The notes: generated by a model not told the origin, from the sequence alone. A stretch of 64,000 bases of DNA from CAZENU01 sp965117035 (GCA_965117035.1 OZ220748.1:1178001-1242000); one strand, 5' to 3'. Positions 32,839 through 42,510 are shown, counted from the first letter of the stretch. Numbers and translations are program-made.

Positions 32839-33030
32839 CTAGATGGACGGCCGCTGCGCGATAGACTTCAGGCGCTTCTCGACGGCCGACCGGGGCATCA
32901 GCACACGCCGCTGGCACCCGGAGCAACGGAGGCCTATGTCGGCCCCGACACGGTCGACCTCCCACTCGTGGCCGCCGCACGGATGGGCCTTCTTCATCAC
33001 GACGCGGTCGCCAACCCGGAAGTCGATCAC
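32839..33030 (-). CDS. DUF951 family protein
   Basis: This 63-residue protein reads IDFRVGDRVVMKKAHPCGG, then WEVDRVGADIGLRCSGCQRR and VLMPRSAVEKRL, the complete DUF951 pattern, with Cys-x2-Cys in CSGC. The start is GTG at 33028-33030, and its GTGA overlaps the TGA stop of pyrF (33027-33029), a classical translational coupling. It is probably a small nucleic-acid-related or structural protein, but its role is unknown. It is easy to miss because of its length and GTG start. Confidence 0.88.
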   Translation of the reverse strand: MIDFRVGDRVVMKKAHPCGGHEWEVDRVGADIGLRCSGCQRRVLMPRSAVEKRLKSIAQRPSI

Positions 33031-33854
33031 CACGCCCTGCCAATCTCCTCCAGGACGGCGTCTATGCGGCCGCGCAGCTCCAGCGCGGCGTCGCGTGCCG
33101 CGTCCGCGAAGCCCGCCGGGTCGCGTGACGCGTAGATCACGCCGCGCGAGCTGCTGACGACCAGACCGCGGCCGTTCTCGTCGACGCCCGCCTTCACCGA
33201 GGCCTCGAGGTCGCCGCCCTGGGCTCCCACGCCGGGAAGCAGCACAGGCATTTCGGGACACAGCCCGCGTACCGTCGCCAGGTCGTCCGGGTATGTCGCG
33301 CCCACGACGAGGCCGACGTTGCCCCGCGTGTTCCACCCGGCGGCGCGGCAGGCGACCTCCTCGAAGAGGCGTCGTCCCGACTCCAGGCGGAGGTCTTGGA
33401 GCTCGCGCGCGCCGGGGTTGGAGGTCCGGCACAGGACGAACGCGCCCTTGTCCTCATAGGCAAGGAACGGCTCAAGGGCCTCGCCGCCCTGGTAGCCGTT
33501 CACGGTCGCCGCGTCGAATCCCCACGTCTCGAACAGCGCGAGCGCGTAGCGGGCGCTGGACGACGCCATGTCGCCGCGCTTGGCGTCGGCGAGGACGACG
33601 ACGTCGGGCGCGCGCTCCCGTATGTGCGCTAACGTGCGCTCCAACGCGACGATGCCGGCGCTCCCCTGTGCCTCGTAGAACGCCATGTTGGGCTTGTAGG
33701 CGCAGACCAGATCGGCCGTCGCGTCCACGATCGCCCTGTTGAAGTCGGCCAGGTCCGGCACGGCCATCGACGCCGGGTCCGGGTCGAGCCCGACGCACAG
33801 CAGGGTGCGGTTGGCCTCCGAGACACTTCGCAGGCGCTCTCGTAGAGACGGCAT
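33027..33854 (-). CDS. pyrF: Orotidine 5'-phosphate decarboxylase, type 2
   Basis: This 275-residue TIM barrel decarboxylates OMP to UMP. It carries LLCVGLDPDPASM, AYKPNMAFYEAQG, the catalytic VVLADAKRGDMASSSARYA near residues 96-114, and VGATYPDDLATVRGLCPEMP, characteristic of the type 2 enzymes. The ATG at 33854 has GGGAGGGAG just before it. The promoter lies at 33902-33931. The 3' end overlaps the DUF951 gene by 4 nt, so the two are translated together. It is divergent from ssrA. Confidence 0.95.
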   Translation of the reverse strand: MPSLRERLRSVSEANRTLLCVGLDPDPASMAVPDLADFNRAIVDATADLVCAYKPNMAFYEAQGSAGIVALERTLAHIRERAPDVVVLADAKRGDMASSSARYALALFETWGFDAATVNGYQGGEALEPFLAYEDKGAFVLCRTSNPGARELQDLRLESGRRLFEEVACRAAGWNTRGNVGLVVGATYPDDLATVRGLCPEMPVLLPGVGAQGGDLEASVKAGVDENGRGLVVSSSRGVIYASRDPAGFADAARDAALELRGRIDAVLEEIGRAW

Positions 33855-33901
33855 GCTCCCTCCCGCGCCGGAATCGTCGTCGGCCGACATGTGTCTCGCG
33901 T

Positions 33902-33931
33902 AGTGTACGGGCGGGCATCCGCGCGCTTCAA
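33902..33931 (-). promoter_or_regulatory. Promoter of pyrF-DUF951
   Basis: On the minus strand, -35 TTGAAG (33926-33931), an 18-bp spacer and -10 TACACT (33902-33907) lie 48 nt upstream of the pyrF ATG. Confidence 0.6.
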
Positions 33932-33961
33932 GGCCGGTCCGTGATGAACGGCCGCGTGTGC

Positions 33962-33967
33962 TACAAT
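33962..33967 (+). promoter_or_regulatory. -10 element of ssrA
   Basis: TACAAT preceded by TGTGC (a possible extended -10) lies 11 nt before the mature tmRNA 5' end. No good -35 is visible. Confidence 0.5.
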
Positions 33968-33978
33968 GCACGCTGCGT

Positions 33979-34333
33979 GGGGACGCGCGGATTCGACAGG
34001 GGACGTCCCAGCGGGATTGCAGGCCGAGGCGCCACCACACCTCGTAAAAAGGTGGCACCCAAGTAACCGGCAACAAACAGCTGGCACTAGCCGCCTAACC
34101 AGGCGTCTACGTCCACCGGTGACCTCTCCCCGAAGGTCCCGGATGGGCGACACTTTTCGGGGTGCTGTCCCACCGACGCCGATAGGGAGGACCTAAGACC
34201 TTTCGGCTCAGCCCGCCTGGCCGTTGCTGGTTTGGGCCAGGACGGGCGAAGGCACAAGCCAGCTAAGCCTGTAGTACATCCTGGTCTAGGGGCTCTTCTG
34301 GACGGGGAGTTCGACCCTCCCCCGTCTCCACCA
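33979..34333 (+). ncRNA. ssrA: Transfer-messenger RNA
   Basis: The 5' end GGGGACGCGCGGATTCGACA and 3' end GGAGTTCGACCCTCCCCCG then TCTCCACCA form the tRNA-like domain (7-bp acceptor with one G-U, T loop, encoded CCA). The open reading frame follows a purine-rich stretch: GGC AAC AAA CAG CTG GCA CTA GCC GCC TAA at 34069-34098, predicting a tag GNKQLALAA. The ALAA end is the normal proteolysis signal. Length is 355 nt. tmRNA rescues stalled ribosomes with SmpB, which is not in this window. The OLD-family gene begins 143 nt downstream. Confidence 0.95.
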
Positions 34334-34476
34334 CATCACTTCGCCTGCGAGACTCTTCCGCTCGTATGCCTGTGCCCGCCGGCGGGCCCCTAGAGAGGGC
34401 TGCAGGGCGTGATACACTGCCAACGAAGCGTAGGCCTTGGTCGTTTCGGCCGCGCGAACGACCACGGCGGACTCAC

Positions 34477-36213
34477 ATGCTCACCAAGCTCACCGTACGT
34501 AATTTCAAGCGCTTTGGCGAGGTCGAGATCGAGCTCGGAAACCCCGTTGCGTTCATCGGCCCAAACAACTCCGGCAAGACATCGGCCATGCAGGCCCTGG
34601 CGCTCTGGGACATCGGCCTCAAGCGCTGGAAGGAAAAGCGCTCGGGCAAGAGCGCCCCTGAAAAACGGCCAGGAGTCACTGTCAACCGCCGGGACCTAGT
34701 GGCGATTCCGGTCCCAAGCGCCAGGCTCCTGTGGCACGACCTGCACATAAGGGACGTTGTCAGATCGGACGGTTCACAGAGGACCCAGAACGTCCGTATC
34801 GACATCGTGGTCGAGGGCACCTCTAAGAGCGGCCAATGGACTTGCGGTTTTGAGTTCGACTACGCCAATGAGGAGTCATTCTACTGCCGTCCGTTGGCCC
34901 TCCCCACCGGCGATGGGCCTCGGCGGATGCCAGTCCCTCACGAAGCTGGCGAAGTCCAGATCGCCTTCCTCCCACCGATGTCGGGCCTTGCGGCGGCGGA
35001 GACTCGCCTCGACCGTGGCGCGGTGAACGTGCGCGTAGGCGAGGGACGAACCGCCGAGGTGCTGCGCAATCTCTGCCACCGCATCCACGAGGAGCAGCCC
35101 GGTGACTGGAAGAAACTGGTGGAGCACGTCCGAAGTCTCTTCGGCGCGGAGCTCGACCCACCGCGCTATGTGGAGGAACGCGGTGAGATTGCAATGAGCT
35201 ACCGTGAGCGTGGCGTTTCGCTCGATCTGTCATCAGGCGGACGGGGCCTGCAGCAGACGATGCTGATCCTGGCGTACATGTATGCCAATCCCGGCGCCGT
35301 GCTGCTGTTGGACGAACCCGACGCGCATCTCGAGATACTGCGCCAGCGGCAGACCTATCGCCTGATTTCAGAAGCAGCGTCCGAAAGCCGCGCCCAGATC
35401 ATCGCCGCCAGCCACTCCGAGGTGATCCTCAACGAGGCAGCAGACAGGGACATGGTGGTCGCTTTCGTAGGGCATCCGCATCGCATCGACGGTAGCGAAA
35501 GCCAGGTGCTCAAGTCGCTCAGGGAGATCGGTTTCGAGCACTACTACCAGGCTGAGCAGACCGGCTGGGTACTCTACCTGGAAGGATCGACCGACCTCAC
35601 CATCTTGCAGGCTTTCGCCCATCGTCTCGGCCACAGAGAGGCCTCCAAGGCGCTTGAGCGACCCTTCGTTCACTACGTGGGAAGCAACGAATCCGCAGCG
35701 TGGAATCACTACTATGGCCTGCGAGAGGCTCTTCCCAACCTGAAGTTTGCGGCGCTCTTCGACCGGCGCGAGTCCGAGACCCCGGGAACCGGGCAAGCTG
35801 AGCGCTGGAACCGCCGAGAGATAGAAAGCTACCTGTGTACCGAGGCAACACTGGAGGCGTATGCACAGGCATCTGCTCTCGAAGCGGAGCCTGGTCCTCT
35901 TCTCGCAATGGCCGAAGCAAACCGACGAATATCAGCTATGCGCGATGCCATCGACGAGGTGGGCGACGCGATGGAAACCCTGGGTCGGGGCTCGCCCTGG
36001 GGCCCCGACGCCAAGGTGAGCGACGACTTCCTCACACCTCTCTTTCGCACCTACTTCGCGAAACTCGACCTGCCGAATCTGATGAGCAAAAAGAGTTTCT
36101 ACGAACTGGCCCAGCACGTGCCCGACTCAGAGATAGACCCCGAGGTCGGAGAAAAGTTGGACGCAATCGCCCGGGTCGCGGAAAGCGCCAGCCCTATGGA
36201 AAGCGAGTATTGA
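34477..36213 (+). CDS. OLD-family ATPase with TOPRIM nuclease domain
   Basis: This 578-residue protein has Walker A FIGPNNSGKT (residues 26-35), an ABC signature-like LSSGGRGLQQ (251-260), Walker B AVLLLDEPDAHLE (274-285 or so) and the H-loop IIAASHSEV. A TOPRIM domain follows: Glu369 in LYLEGSTD, then AALFDRRE near 425-432, and WNRREIESYLC typical of OLD-type nucleases. Such proteins include P2 Old and the GajA subunit of Gabija, which act in phage defence or DNA repair. There is no GajB-type helicase beside it; the next genes are the larger addB/addA. It lies directly after ssrA, a common integration site. Confidence 0.82.
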   Translation: MLTKLTVRNFKRFGEVEIELGNPVAFIGPNNSGKTSAMQALALWDIGLKRWKEKRSGKSAPEKRPGVTVNRRDLVAIPVPSARLLWHDLHIRDVVRSDGSQRTQNVRIDIVVEGTSKSGQWTCGFEFDYANEESFYCRPLALPTGDGPRRMPVPHEAGEVQIAFLPPMSGLAAAETRLDRGAVNVRVGEGRTAEVLRNLCHRIHEEQPGDWKKLVEHVRSLFGAELDPPRYVEERGEIAMSYRERGVSLDLSSGGRGLQQTMLILAYMYANPGAVLLLDEPDAHLEILRQRQTYRLISEAASESRAQIIAASHSEVILNEAADRDMVVAFVGHPHRIDGSESQVLKSLREIGFEHYYQAEQTGWVLYLEGSTDLTILQAFAHRLGHREASKALERPFVHYVGSNESAAWNHYYGLREALPNLKFAALFDRRESETPGTGQAERWNRREIESYLCTEATLEAYAQASALEAEPGPLLAMAEANRRISAMRDAIDEVGDAMETLGRGSPWGPDAKVSDDFLTPLFRTYFAKLDLPNLMSKKSFYELAQHVPDSEIDPEVGEKLDAIARVAESASPMESEY

Positions 36214-36244
36214 CGAACCGGCCGCGGTTCGCCGAGGTGCGGCC

Positions 36245-39184
36245 ATGCCCGGTCTGACGCTCGTCGTCGGCGGGCCCGGGAGCGGAAAGACGGACCAGGT
36301 CGTTTCGCGGCTGGCCGCCCTGTACGAGGCCGACCCCTTCTCCGAGGCCGTCGTGCTCGTACCGACCGTGCGCCACGGCGACCAGTTCCGCCGCCGACTC
36401 GTCGGACGGTGCGGCGTCGCCCTGCGGCTGCGCGTGGAGACGGTCTCCCAGTTCAGCCGGGCTCTGGCTCCAGGGACGTGGCTTCCCTCCCGGACGCTGG
36501 CCATCGAGTTGCTCGCCAGGACGGCGCGACGCGAGATAGAACGCGGACCGGCGGCCTACTTCGAGCCGATCGCGGGCACGAACGGGTTCGCCGGCCTACT
36601 CAGCGCCGCCGTGGACGACCTGCTGGCGGAGGCGGTCGACCCGCGGGCCTTCTCGTCGGCCGCCGAAGAGACGGACTCGCCGGCCCTGGTCGCCCTCGGC
36701 GCCATCTTCGAGGCCTACGCATCGGAGCTCGATCGGCGTGGCTGGCCGCATCCGGCGCAGACCGCGTTGGCAGCGGCCGGCGCCGTGCGCGCCGGCCGTC
36801 CGACGCCGCCGATGGTGGCGCTCGACGGCTTCCAGGCGTTCCGGGGCGGCGAGCTCGCGCTGCTCGAGGCCCTTGCCGACAGGTCCGAGATCGTGGTCAC
36901 GCTCGACCCCGCGGCGGGAGAGCAGGCGCACTACGACCACCAGAGGCTGCGGGGACTGTTCCCCGACGCCACCGTCGTAGAGTTGCCGGACGCCCTGCCC
37001 GCGCGGGCGCTGGAGGTGACGGCGGGAGACGCGGCGGACCGCGAGGGCCAGATGCGCGCCATCGCCAGGCAGATCAAGCAGCGCCTGACAGACGAGCCGT
37101 CGCTGCGGCCCTCCGACTTCGCGGTCGCGTTCAGGCAGGCGCCGCCGCACCTGGCCCTGGCACGGCAGGTCTTCGAGGAGTACGACTTGCCGCTAGATCC
37201 GGCCGCGGGAGAGCGCCTGGGCGCCCGGCCCCTCGGGGTCTGGCTGCGCCGGGTGCTGGCCCTCGCGCGGGACGGCTGGCACCTGCGGGACGCGGTCGCC
37301 GTGCTGTCGAGCGGACTCGTCGATCTGCGCCGGTGGGGGCTCTCGCGAGGCCACGTCGCCCGGTTCGCGCGGCGGGGGCGCGAGGCGCATCTCTGGGCCG
37401 GCTGGGACACGCTCGGGCGGATAGTCGAGGGCCTGCGGACGGAAGCCGGGGACCCGACCGCATCGGACTCGATGCGCGACCTGCTCCTCCAGGCCGGGGA
37501 CGGCATGGCCGTGGCGCTCGACGAGCTCCGCGCTCTCCTGGAGCCTCCCACGAGCCTCGTCTCCGAGCACGCCAACCGCCTCGACGAGGCGCTCTTCGGC
37601 GAGCGCGCCATCGTCGGGGCCGGCTCGCGAGAGCCCGGCGTCGACGTCGAGATCGAGGCCCTCAAGGGCTACCTCAGGGAGCTCGCCTCGACTCACGAGA
37701 CCCTCGGGAGCGAGCCCGAGTCGTTCGAGGCGTTCGCCGCGCGCCTGGAGCGACAGCTCGACGCGCCGGCGGTGTTGCTCCGGGAGGCCGGCGGCGTACT
37801 TCTCGCGCCGATGCACACACTCCACGGGCTGCGGTTCGACTTCGTTGCCTTGGGGGGGCTGATCGAGGGCGAGTTTCCCGCTCCGCAGCGCCGCACCGCC
37901 CTGCTCGACCGGGATGCCCGCGGCGCCCTCAACCGCGCCGGGCTCGACCTGCCGCCCGTGGCGCGGCTCGCGGAAGACGAGCTCTGGGAGTCGGCCCGGA
38001 CGCGGGCGGACCGTACGCTCGCCCTGTGGAGGACCCGGCTCGACGAGCGCGACCGGCCAGCCGCCGCCTCGTACTACTTCGACTCGTATGTCGAGTCGGC
38101 GAGCCCCAGGGAGATAGTCGAGACGCGGTCGATTCCGCCCGAGCGCGCGGCCTCGCGGCGGGAGCTGGCCATCGCGTGCACAACCCGGTGGCCGGACGGG
38201 AGCCGGCTGAGGCCGCTGGAAGCCCCCGCGTGGCCGGTCGTCCGCTCGGCGGTCCCCGTCGAGCAGCTCCGGCGTTCGTTCGCCCACGCGGGCGCCTACG
38301 AGGGCGTCCTCCCGGGAGGCATGACGACGTGGCTCACCGACGAGGACGCGGTGTGGAGCGCCAGCCGGCTCGAGTCGTACCGCACCTGCGGCTTCCAGTT
38401 CTTCTCCCAGTACGCGCTGCGGCTGAGGGAGCTGGACGAGGAGACGGAAGGGGCCGACGCCGCCACGCGCGGGACGGTGATCCACGACGTCCTGCAGGAC
38501 GCGCTCGCCCCGCTGGCGGAGCGCGGGCTGCCCCTGGCGCCGGACACGCTGGACGAGGCCATCGCCAACCTGCGTGCGAACGGTCCCGCGATCTGGGGCA
38601 GGGCCCCGGCGGAGAGGGGGTTCGGACGTGCGGCGATGTGGCGGCTGGACTGGGAGGAGACTCTCCTGCGGCTCGAGCTGCTGCTGGAGCGCGAGGCCGA
38701 GTACAGCGTGCGCGACGGTGTCACCCGGATCGTCGGCGCCGAGAAACCGATAACGGCCGCCTTGCCGCTGGACCCGCCGCTGCGCGTGACCGCGACCGTC
38801 GACCGGCTCGACGAGGCCGAAGACACGGTCGTAATAGTCGACTACAAGTCCGGGAGCGCAATATACGAGACCGACGTGAAGGCGGGGCGGCGCGTGCAGC
38901 TCCAGCTCTACGGCTACCTGGCGCGCGAGGACGCGCGGGCGAGCAGGGTCATCGCCCGCTACGCGTGGACGAACCCGAACATCCGCCAGTGGCGCCTCGA
39001 CTCCGCCGATCCGGAAGCCGCGGATGTCATAGAAGACGTCGTCGGGGTCGCGGCGCACGTGCGCGGCGCGGTGGAGTCGGGCGACTTCCGGGTCAATCCA
39101 CAGGTGGCGCCCTGTCCGAGCTATTGCTCCTTCCGCCACGTCTGCCGGGTAAACGCGCTCACACGGTGGAAGCGATGGGACTGA
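36245..39184 (+). CDS. addB: AddB-type ATP-dependent nuclease subunit
   Basis: This 979-residue protein partners AddA in end resection at double-strand breaks. Walker A is VVGGPGSGKTDQVVSRL at the N-terminus. A superfamily I helicase-like but divergent body follows. The C-terminal RecB-like nuclease has VVIVDYKSGSA. The iron-sulfur cysteines frame the nuclease: one in YRTCGFQFF and three in PCPSYCSFRHVCR, the AddB arrangement. The ATG lies behind GAGGTGCGGCC. It overlaps addA by 10 nt. A RecB-family exonuclease label would also be acceptable. Confidence 0.9.
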   Translation: MPGLTLVVGGPGSGKTDQVVSRLAALYEADPFSEAVVLVPTVRHGDQFRRRLVGRCGVALRLRVETVSQFSRALAPGTWLPSRTLAIELLARTARREIERGPAAYFEPIAGTNGFAGLLSAAVDDLLAEAVDPRAFSSAAEETDSPALVALGAIFEAYASELDRRGWPHPAQTALAAAGAVRAGRPTPPMVALDGFQAFRGGELALLEALADRSEIVVTLDPAAGEQAHYDHQRLRGLFPDATVVELPDALPARALEVTAGDAADREGQMRAIARQIKQRLTDEPSLRPSDFAVAFRQAPPHLALARQVFEEYDLPLDPAAGERLGARPLGVWLRRVLALARDGWHLRDAVAVLSSGLVDLRRWGLSRGHVARFARRGREAHLWAGWDTLGRIVEGLRTEAGDPTASDSMRDLLLQAGDGMAVALDELRALLEPPTSLVSEHANRLDEALFGERAIVGAGSREPGVDVEIEALKGYLRELASTHETLGSEPESFEAFAARLERQLDAPAVLLREAGGVLLAPMHTLHGLRFDFVALGGLIEGEFPAPQRRTALLDRDARGALNRAGLDLPPVARLAEDELWESARTRADRTLALWRTRLDERDRPAAASYYFDSYVESASPREIVETRSIPPERAASRRELAIACTTRWPDGSRLRPLEAPAWPVVRSAVPVEQLRRSFAHAGAYEGVLPGGMTTWLTDEDAVWSASRLESYRTCGFQFFSQYALRLRELDEETEGADAATRGTVIHDVLQDALAPLAERGLPLAPDTLDEAIANLRANGPAIWGRAPAERGFGRAAMWRLDWEETLLRLELLLEREAEYSVRDGVTRIVGAEKPITAALPLDPPLRVTATVDRLDEAEDTVVIVDYKSGSAIYETDVKAGRRVQLQLYGYLAREDARASRVIARYAWTNPNIRQWRLDSADPEAADVIEDVVGVAAHVRGAVESGDFRVNPQVAPCPSYCSFRHVCRVNALTRWKRWD

Positions 39185-42100
39185 CCTCCGAGCAGGCAGC
39201 GATCGTCCGCGACCGCGGGCGGGACATGCTCGTCACGGCGGGCGCGGGCAGCGGCAAGACGCGCGTTCTCGTGGAGCGCTACGTGTCCCTTCTCGCGGAC
39301 CACCAGATCCCCGAGATCGCCGCCGTCACCTTCACCGACGCCGCCGCTACCGAGATGCGCGAACGCGTCCGGCGCGAGGTGCTCGGCCGGCCCGGGCTGG
39401 CCGGGCACCGGGCGGACCTGGACGAAGCGGTCATCGGCACGATCCACTCCCTGTGCCGCCGCATCCTGAGGGAGAACCCCGTGGAGGCGGCGATCGACCC
39501 CGCCGCGCGGGTGCTGGCCGACGACGAGGCCGAGCTGGAGGCGATCACGGCGTGCGTCGACGCGCTGGAAGAGGCCGCCGACGCCGACAACCGTCGCGCG
39601 CTGGCCATCCGGGAGATAGGCGTGTTCGGGCTGACGAACCATCTGCCGCTGATGGTCGCGCGTCGGGACGAAGTGCGGGCCGCCTACGACGCCCTGCCCG
39701 GGGACACGCCCGCGACGTGGGCGCCGCACGTCCGGGGGCTGCTGGACGCCGGGGCCCGCGACGCTGTCGAGAAGGTCCGCCCGCAGTTCGTCGACTCGGT
39801 CTCCTGGCTGCGGAGCGCCCACTCGGGCGACGAGGACGCGCTATCCCGGACGCTCGAGGGCGTGCTTGCCGCGATAGGCGATCCGGCCGAGGGCGACTGG
39901 GACGACCTGCTCGAGCGCGTGCTCGAGGCTGGCGACAGGGTCAACCTGACGGGCGGCAGCGCCAGGAACTGGGCCTGCGACGTGAAGGACGTCAGGGCCG
40001 CGATGCGCGGCCTGCGCGAAGCGGCCGCGCAACTGCGCCAGAACCCACGCTGGAACGAGCACGACGAGACGGCGCTGGAGGTCCTGCACTCGCTCAGGGA
40101 CTTGTTCGAGGACGCCTGCGCGCGGTATGCCGCCCGCAAGCGGACGCTTGCCGCCCTCGACTACCTGGACCTGGAGATCGAGGCGGCGCGGCTGCTGTGG
40201 TCGCATCGGGAGGTCGCCGCGTCGTATCGGGCCCGGTTCCGCCACCTGATGGTCGACGAGCTGCAGGACACCAACCCGTCCCAGGTTGCGGTGGTCGATC
40301 TGCTGTCGCGGGGCGCCACCGGCCCGCCCGGGCCCGACCGGTTCTTCGTGGGCGACGTCAAGCAGGCGATCTACCGCTTCCGCGGCAGCGACGTGCGCAA
40401 CTTCACCCGGCTGCACCGCGAGATCGAGTCCTCCGGAGCGGTCCACGCGCTCAGCCAGTCGTTCCGCGCCCACGACTCGCTGGTCGACACGCTGAACACG
40501 CTGTTCGACGCCGTGTTCGGCGACCCGCGGGAGGACTTCGAGGCCCCGATGCAGGCGATGACCGGGCGCGGGGCCGACGGTCCCCCGGGTCCACATCTCG
40601 TGCTGCTTCCCATTTCTCCCGACGGGCCGGGCGCCGGCAGGCCCCAGGACCACGAACGCCGCCGCGTCGAGGCCGACGCGGTCGCTGCCGAGATATCGAC
40701 GCTGCTGCGGCGCGGCGACGCCGTTTGGGACGGGGAGGCGCGGCGGACAAGGCCGGCGCGGCCGTCCGACGTGGCGATTCTCCTCCGCCGCCTGGCGAAC
40801 GTGCACGTATTCGAGGCGGCGCTGGAGAGCCACGGCATCCCCTACCGGACACCCGCGGGCGCGGGATTCTTCACGCGTCAGGAGGTGCTCGACCTGACGA
40901 ACCTGCTCGGCTGGCTGGCCGAGCAGGACGACGACATCGCCCTCGTCGGCGCGCTGCGGTCGCCGCTGTTCATGATCGACGACAAGTCGCTGCTCGCGCT
41001 GCGGTCGGTCCGCGGTCGGCTCTTCGACGCTCTGCGCGAGCCGCCGGACGGAGTGTCCGACGAGGTCCGCCCCTTCTGCGTCCGGGCCGCCGCGGTGCTG
41101 GCGGAGCTGCGAAGCATGGCACCGTTCGCCGCGCCGGCCACGTTGCTGGAGCGGGCCCTGGCGCTCACGGGATACGAGGCGGTTTGGGCGCCGTTGCAGG
41201 GCGGCGAGCAGGCCCTGGCCAACATACGGAAGTTCGCGGCCATCGCCCGAACGCTGTCCGACCGCTCGCTCGACGAGCTGGTGACGTACGTCCGGCGGCG
41301 GCGCGACGAGCTCGCGGCCCGCGAGGGCCTCGCCGTGCTCGACGACTCGGACGCGGTTCGGCTGATGACGGTGCACGGCGCCAAGGGCCTCGAGTTCCCC
41401 ATTGTGTTCGTGCCGGAGGCCCATCTCGCGTCGCGGGGCTCGTACGACCAGGTGCGGTGGCGCGACGAGGGAATCGCCCCGACGCTGAGCGAGGAGGTGG
41501 GCTCCGGCGATGGCCGCCGGCGCCCCGGCTTCTACTCCTACCTGCTGGGGCGGGACCAGGTGGAGGAGGCCGCCGAGCACAAGCGCCTCTTCTACGTCGC
41601 CGCGACCAGGGCGGCGGACACGCTCTACGTGAGCGGCAACGAGGCGGGCCGGGGCGACGGCTGGCTCAAGTCGGCCCTGGAGGCGTTCGGAGAACGACCG
41701 CCTCGCGGCGTCGAGGTCCGCCCTCCCCTGCCCGTCGACGTGGGGAGCATCGCCCGCAGGCCGGCGCCCTCGTCCGTGGCGGCGCCTCCAGAGGGCGCCG
41801 AGGTGGACTACATGGCCGACCTGGTGGCGCGGCCGAGGGTCATCCCGCTGCGGTCGAGCACGCCGGTCACTGCGCTGAAGGCGCCGGCGGACGCCGCCGC
41901 CTTCGTCGGGCACGGCGACGGGCTCGGCCTCGTCCGGGGCAACCTCGCGCACGTGGCCATCGAGGAGTGGTTCACGACCGGAGAGCGGCCGTCGCTCCCC
42001 CGGCTGGCGCGGACGCTCGGCGCCGACCTCGACGAACGGGCGGCCGCGCGGGTCGTAGCGGAGGTCGACGCGATGCTCGACCTGTTCGACGCCAGCCCCC

Positions 42101-42510
42101 TCGCCGAGACGCTGCGCGACCCGGACACGCGCGCCCACTTCGAGCTGCCGTTCTCGTGGGACTGGGACGGCGTGCCGGTCCACGGCGCCATCGACCTGGC
42201 GTACGAGGCCGACGGCGCATGGCGGGTCGTCGACTTCAAGACGGACGAGGTCCGCGGCGGCGTGGCCGAGACGGCCGCTCCGTACCTCCCGCAGCTCGCT
42301 CTCTACGCGTCCGCGCTCGAGGGGGCGACCGGCCGGAGACCCGAAGCCAGCCTGCTGTTCCTGCGCGACTGCCGCACCTACACGCCACCTCCCATGGACC
42401 TGTACGGCGCGCTCGTCACGACCCGCGAGCGCATAGACCAGGGCCAGGTGCTCGAACCGGAGCAGCCCTCGGAACTCGACGAAGCGCCGGAAGACGGTCC
42501 GGGCTTGTAA
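39175..42510 (+). CDS. addA: AddA-type helicase-nuclease subunit
   Basis: This 1111-residue UvrD-like protein opens with LTSEQAAIVRDRGRDMLVTA and Walker A GAGSGKTRVLVERYVSLL. Further helicase motifs are AAVTFTDAAATEMRERV (Ia), HLMVDELQDTNPSQ (II), RFFVGDVKQAIYRFRG (III), LMTVHGAKGLEFPIVFVPE (V) and KRLFYVAATRAADTLYV (VI). A C-terminal RecB-like nuclease shows GAIDLAYEADGAWRVVDFKT. The ATG at 39175 lies inside the end of addB and GGTGGA supplies a ribosome site. With AddB it forms the RecBCD-equivalent complex. Confidence 0.93.
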   Translation: MGLTSEQAAIVRDRGRDMLVTAGAGSGKTRVLVERYVSLLADHQIPEIAAVTFTDAAATEMRERVRREVLGRPGLAGHRADLDEAVIGTIHSLCRRILRENPVEAAIDPAARVLADDEAELEAITACVDALEEAADADNRRALAIREIGVFGLTNHLPLMVARRDEVRAAYDALPGDTPATWAPHVRGLLDAGARDAVEKVRPQFVDSVSWLRSAHSGDEDALSRTLEGVLAAIGDPAEGDWDDLLERVLEAGDRVNLTGGSARNWACDVKDVRAAMRGLREAAAQLRQNPRWNEHDETALEVLHSLRDLFEDACARYAARKRTLAALDYLDLEIEAARLLWSHREVAASYRARFRHLMVDELQDTNPSQVAVVDLLSRGATGPPGPDRFFVGDVKQAIYRFRGSDVRNFTRLHREIESSGAVHALSQSFRAHDSLVDTLNTLFDAVFGDPREDFEAPMQAMTGRGADGPPGPHLVLLPISPDGPGAGRPQDHERRRVEADAVAAEISTLLRRGDAVWDGEARRTRPARPSDVAILLRRLANVHVFEAALESHGIPYRTPAGAGFFTRQEVLDLTNLLGWLAEQDDDIALVGALRSPLFMIDDKSLLALRSVRGRLFDALREPPDGVSDEVRPFCVRAAAVLAELRSMAPFAAPATLLERALALTGYEAVWAPLQGGEQALANIRKFAAIARTLSDRSLDELVTYVRRRRDELAAREGLAVLDDSDAVRLMTVHGAKGLEFPIVFVPEAHLASRGSYDQVRWRDEGIAPTLSEEVGSGDGRRRPGFYSYLLGRDQVEEAAEHKRLFYVAATRAADTLYVSGNEAGRGDGWLKSALEAFGERPPRGVEVRPPLPVDVGSIARRPAPSSVAAPPEGAEVDYMADLVARPRVIPLRSSTPVTALKAPADAAAFVGHGDGLGLVRGNLAHVAIEEWFTTGERPSLPRLARTLGADLDERAAARVVAEVDAMLDLFDASPLAETLRDPDTRAHFELPFSWDWDGVPVHGAIDLAYEADGAWRVVDFKTDEVRGGVAETAAPYLPQLALYASALEGATGRRPEASLLFLRDCRTYTPPPMDLYGALVTTRERIDQGQVLEPEQPSELDEAPEDGPGL

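Noticed and set aside
36409..42510. A single 2033-codon open frame on the + strand
   Set aside because: Its first roughly 920 codons are a shadow frame over addB and read as Arg/Gly/Pro-rich nonsense. The real gene in that frame is addA from 39175.
34477..42510. Possible Gabija system (GajA-like gene followed by UvrD-like gene)
   Set aside because: The helicase downstream is a full-length addA overlapping addB, not a GajB-type short helicase, so the Gabija label is not supported.
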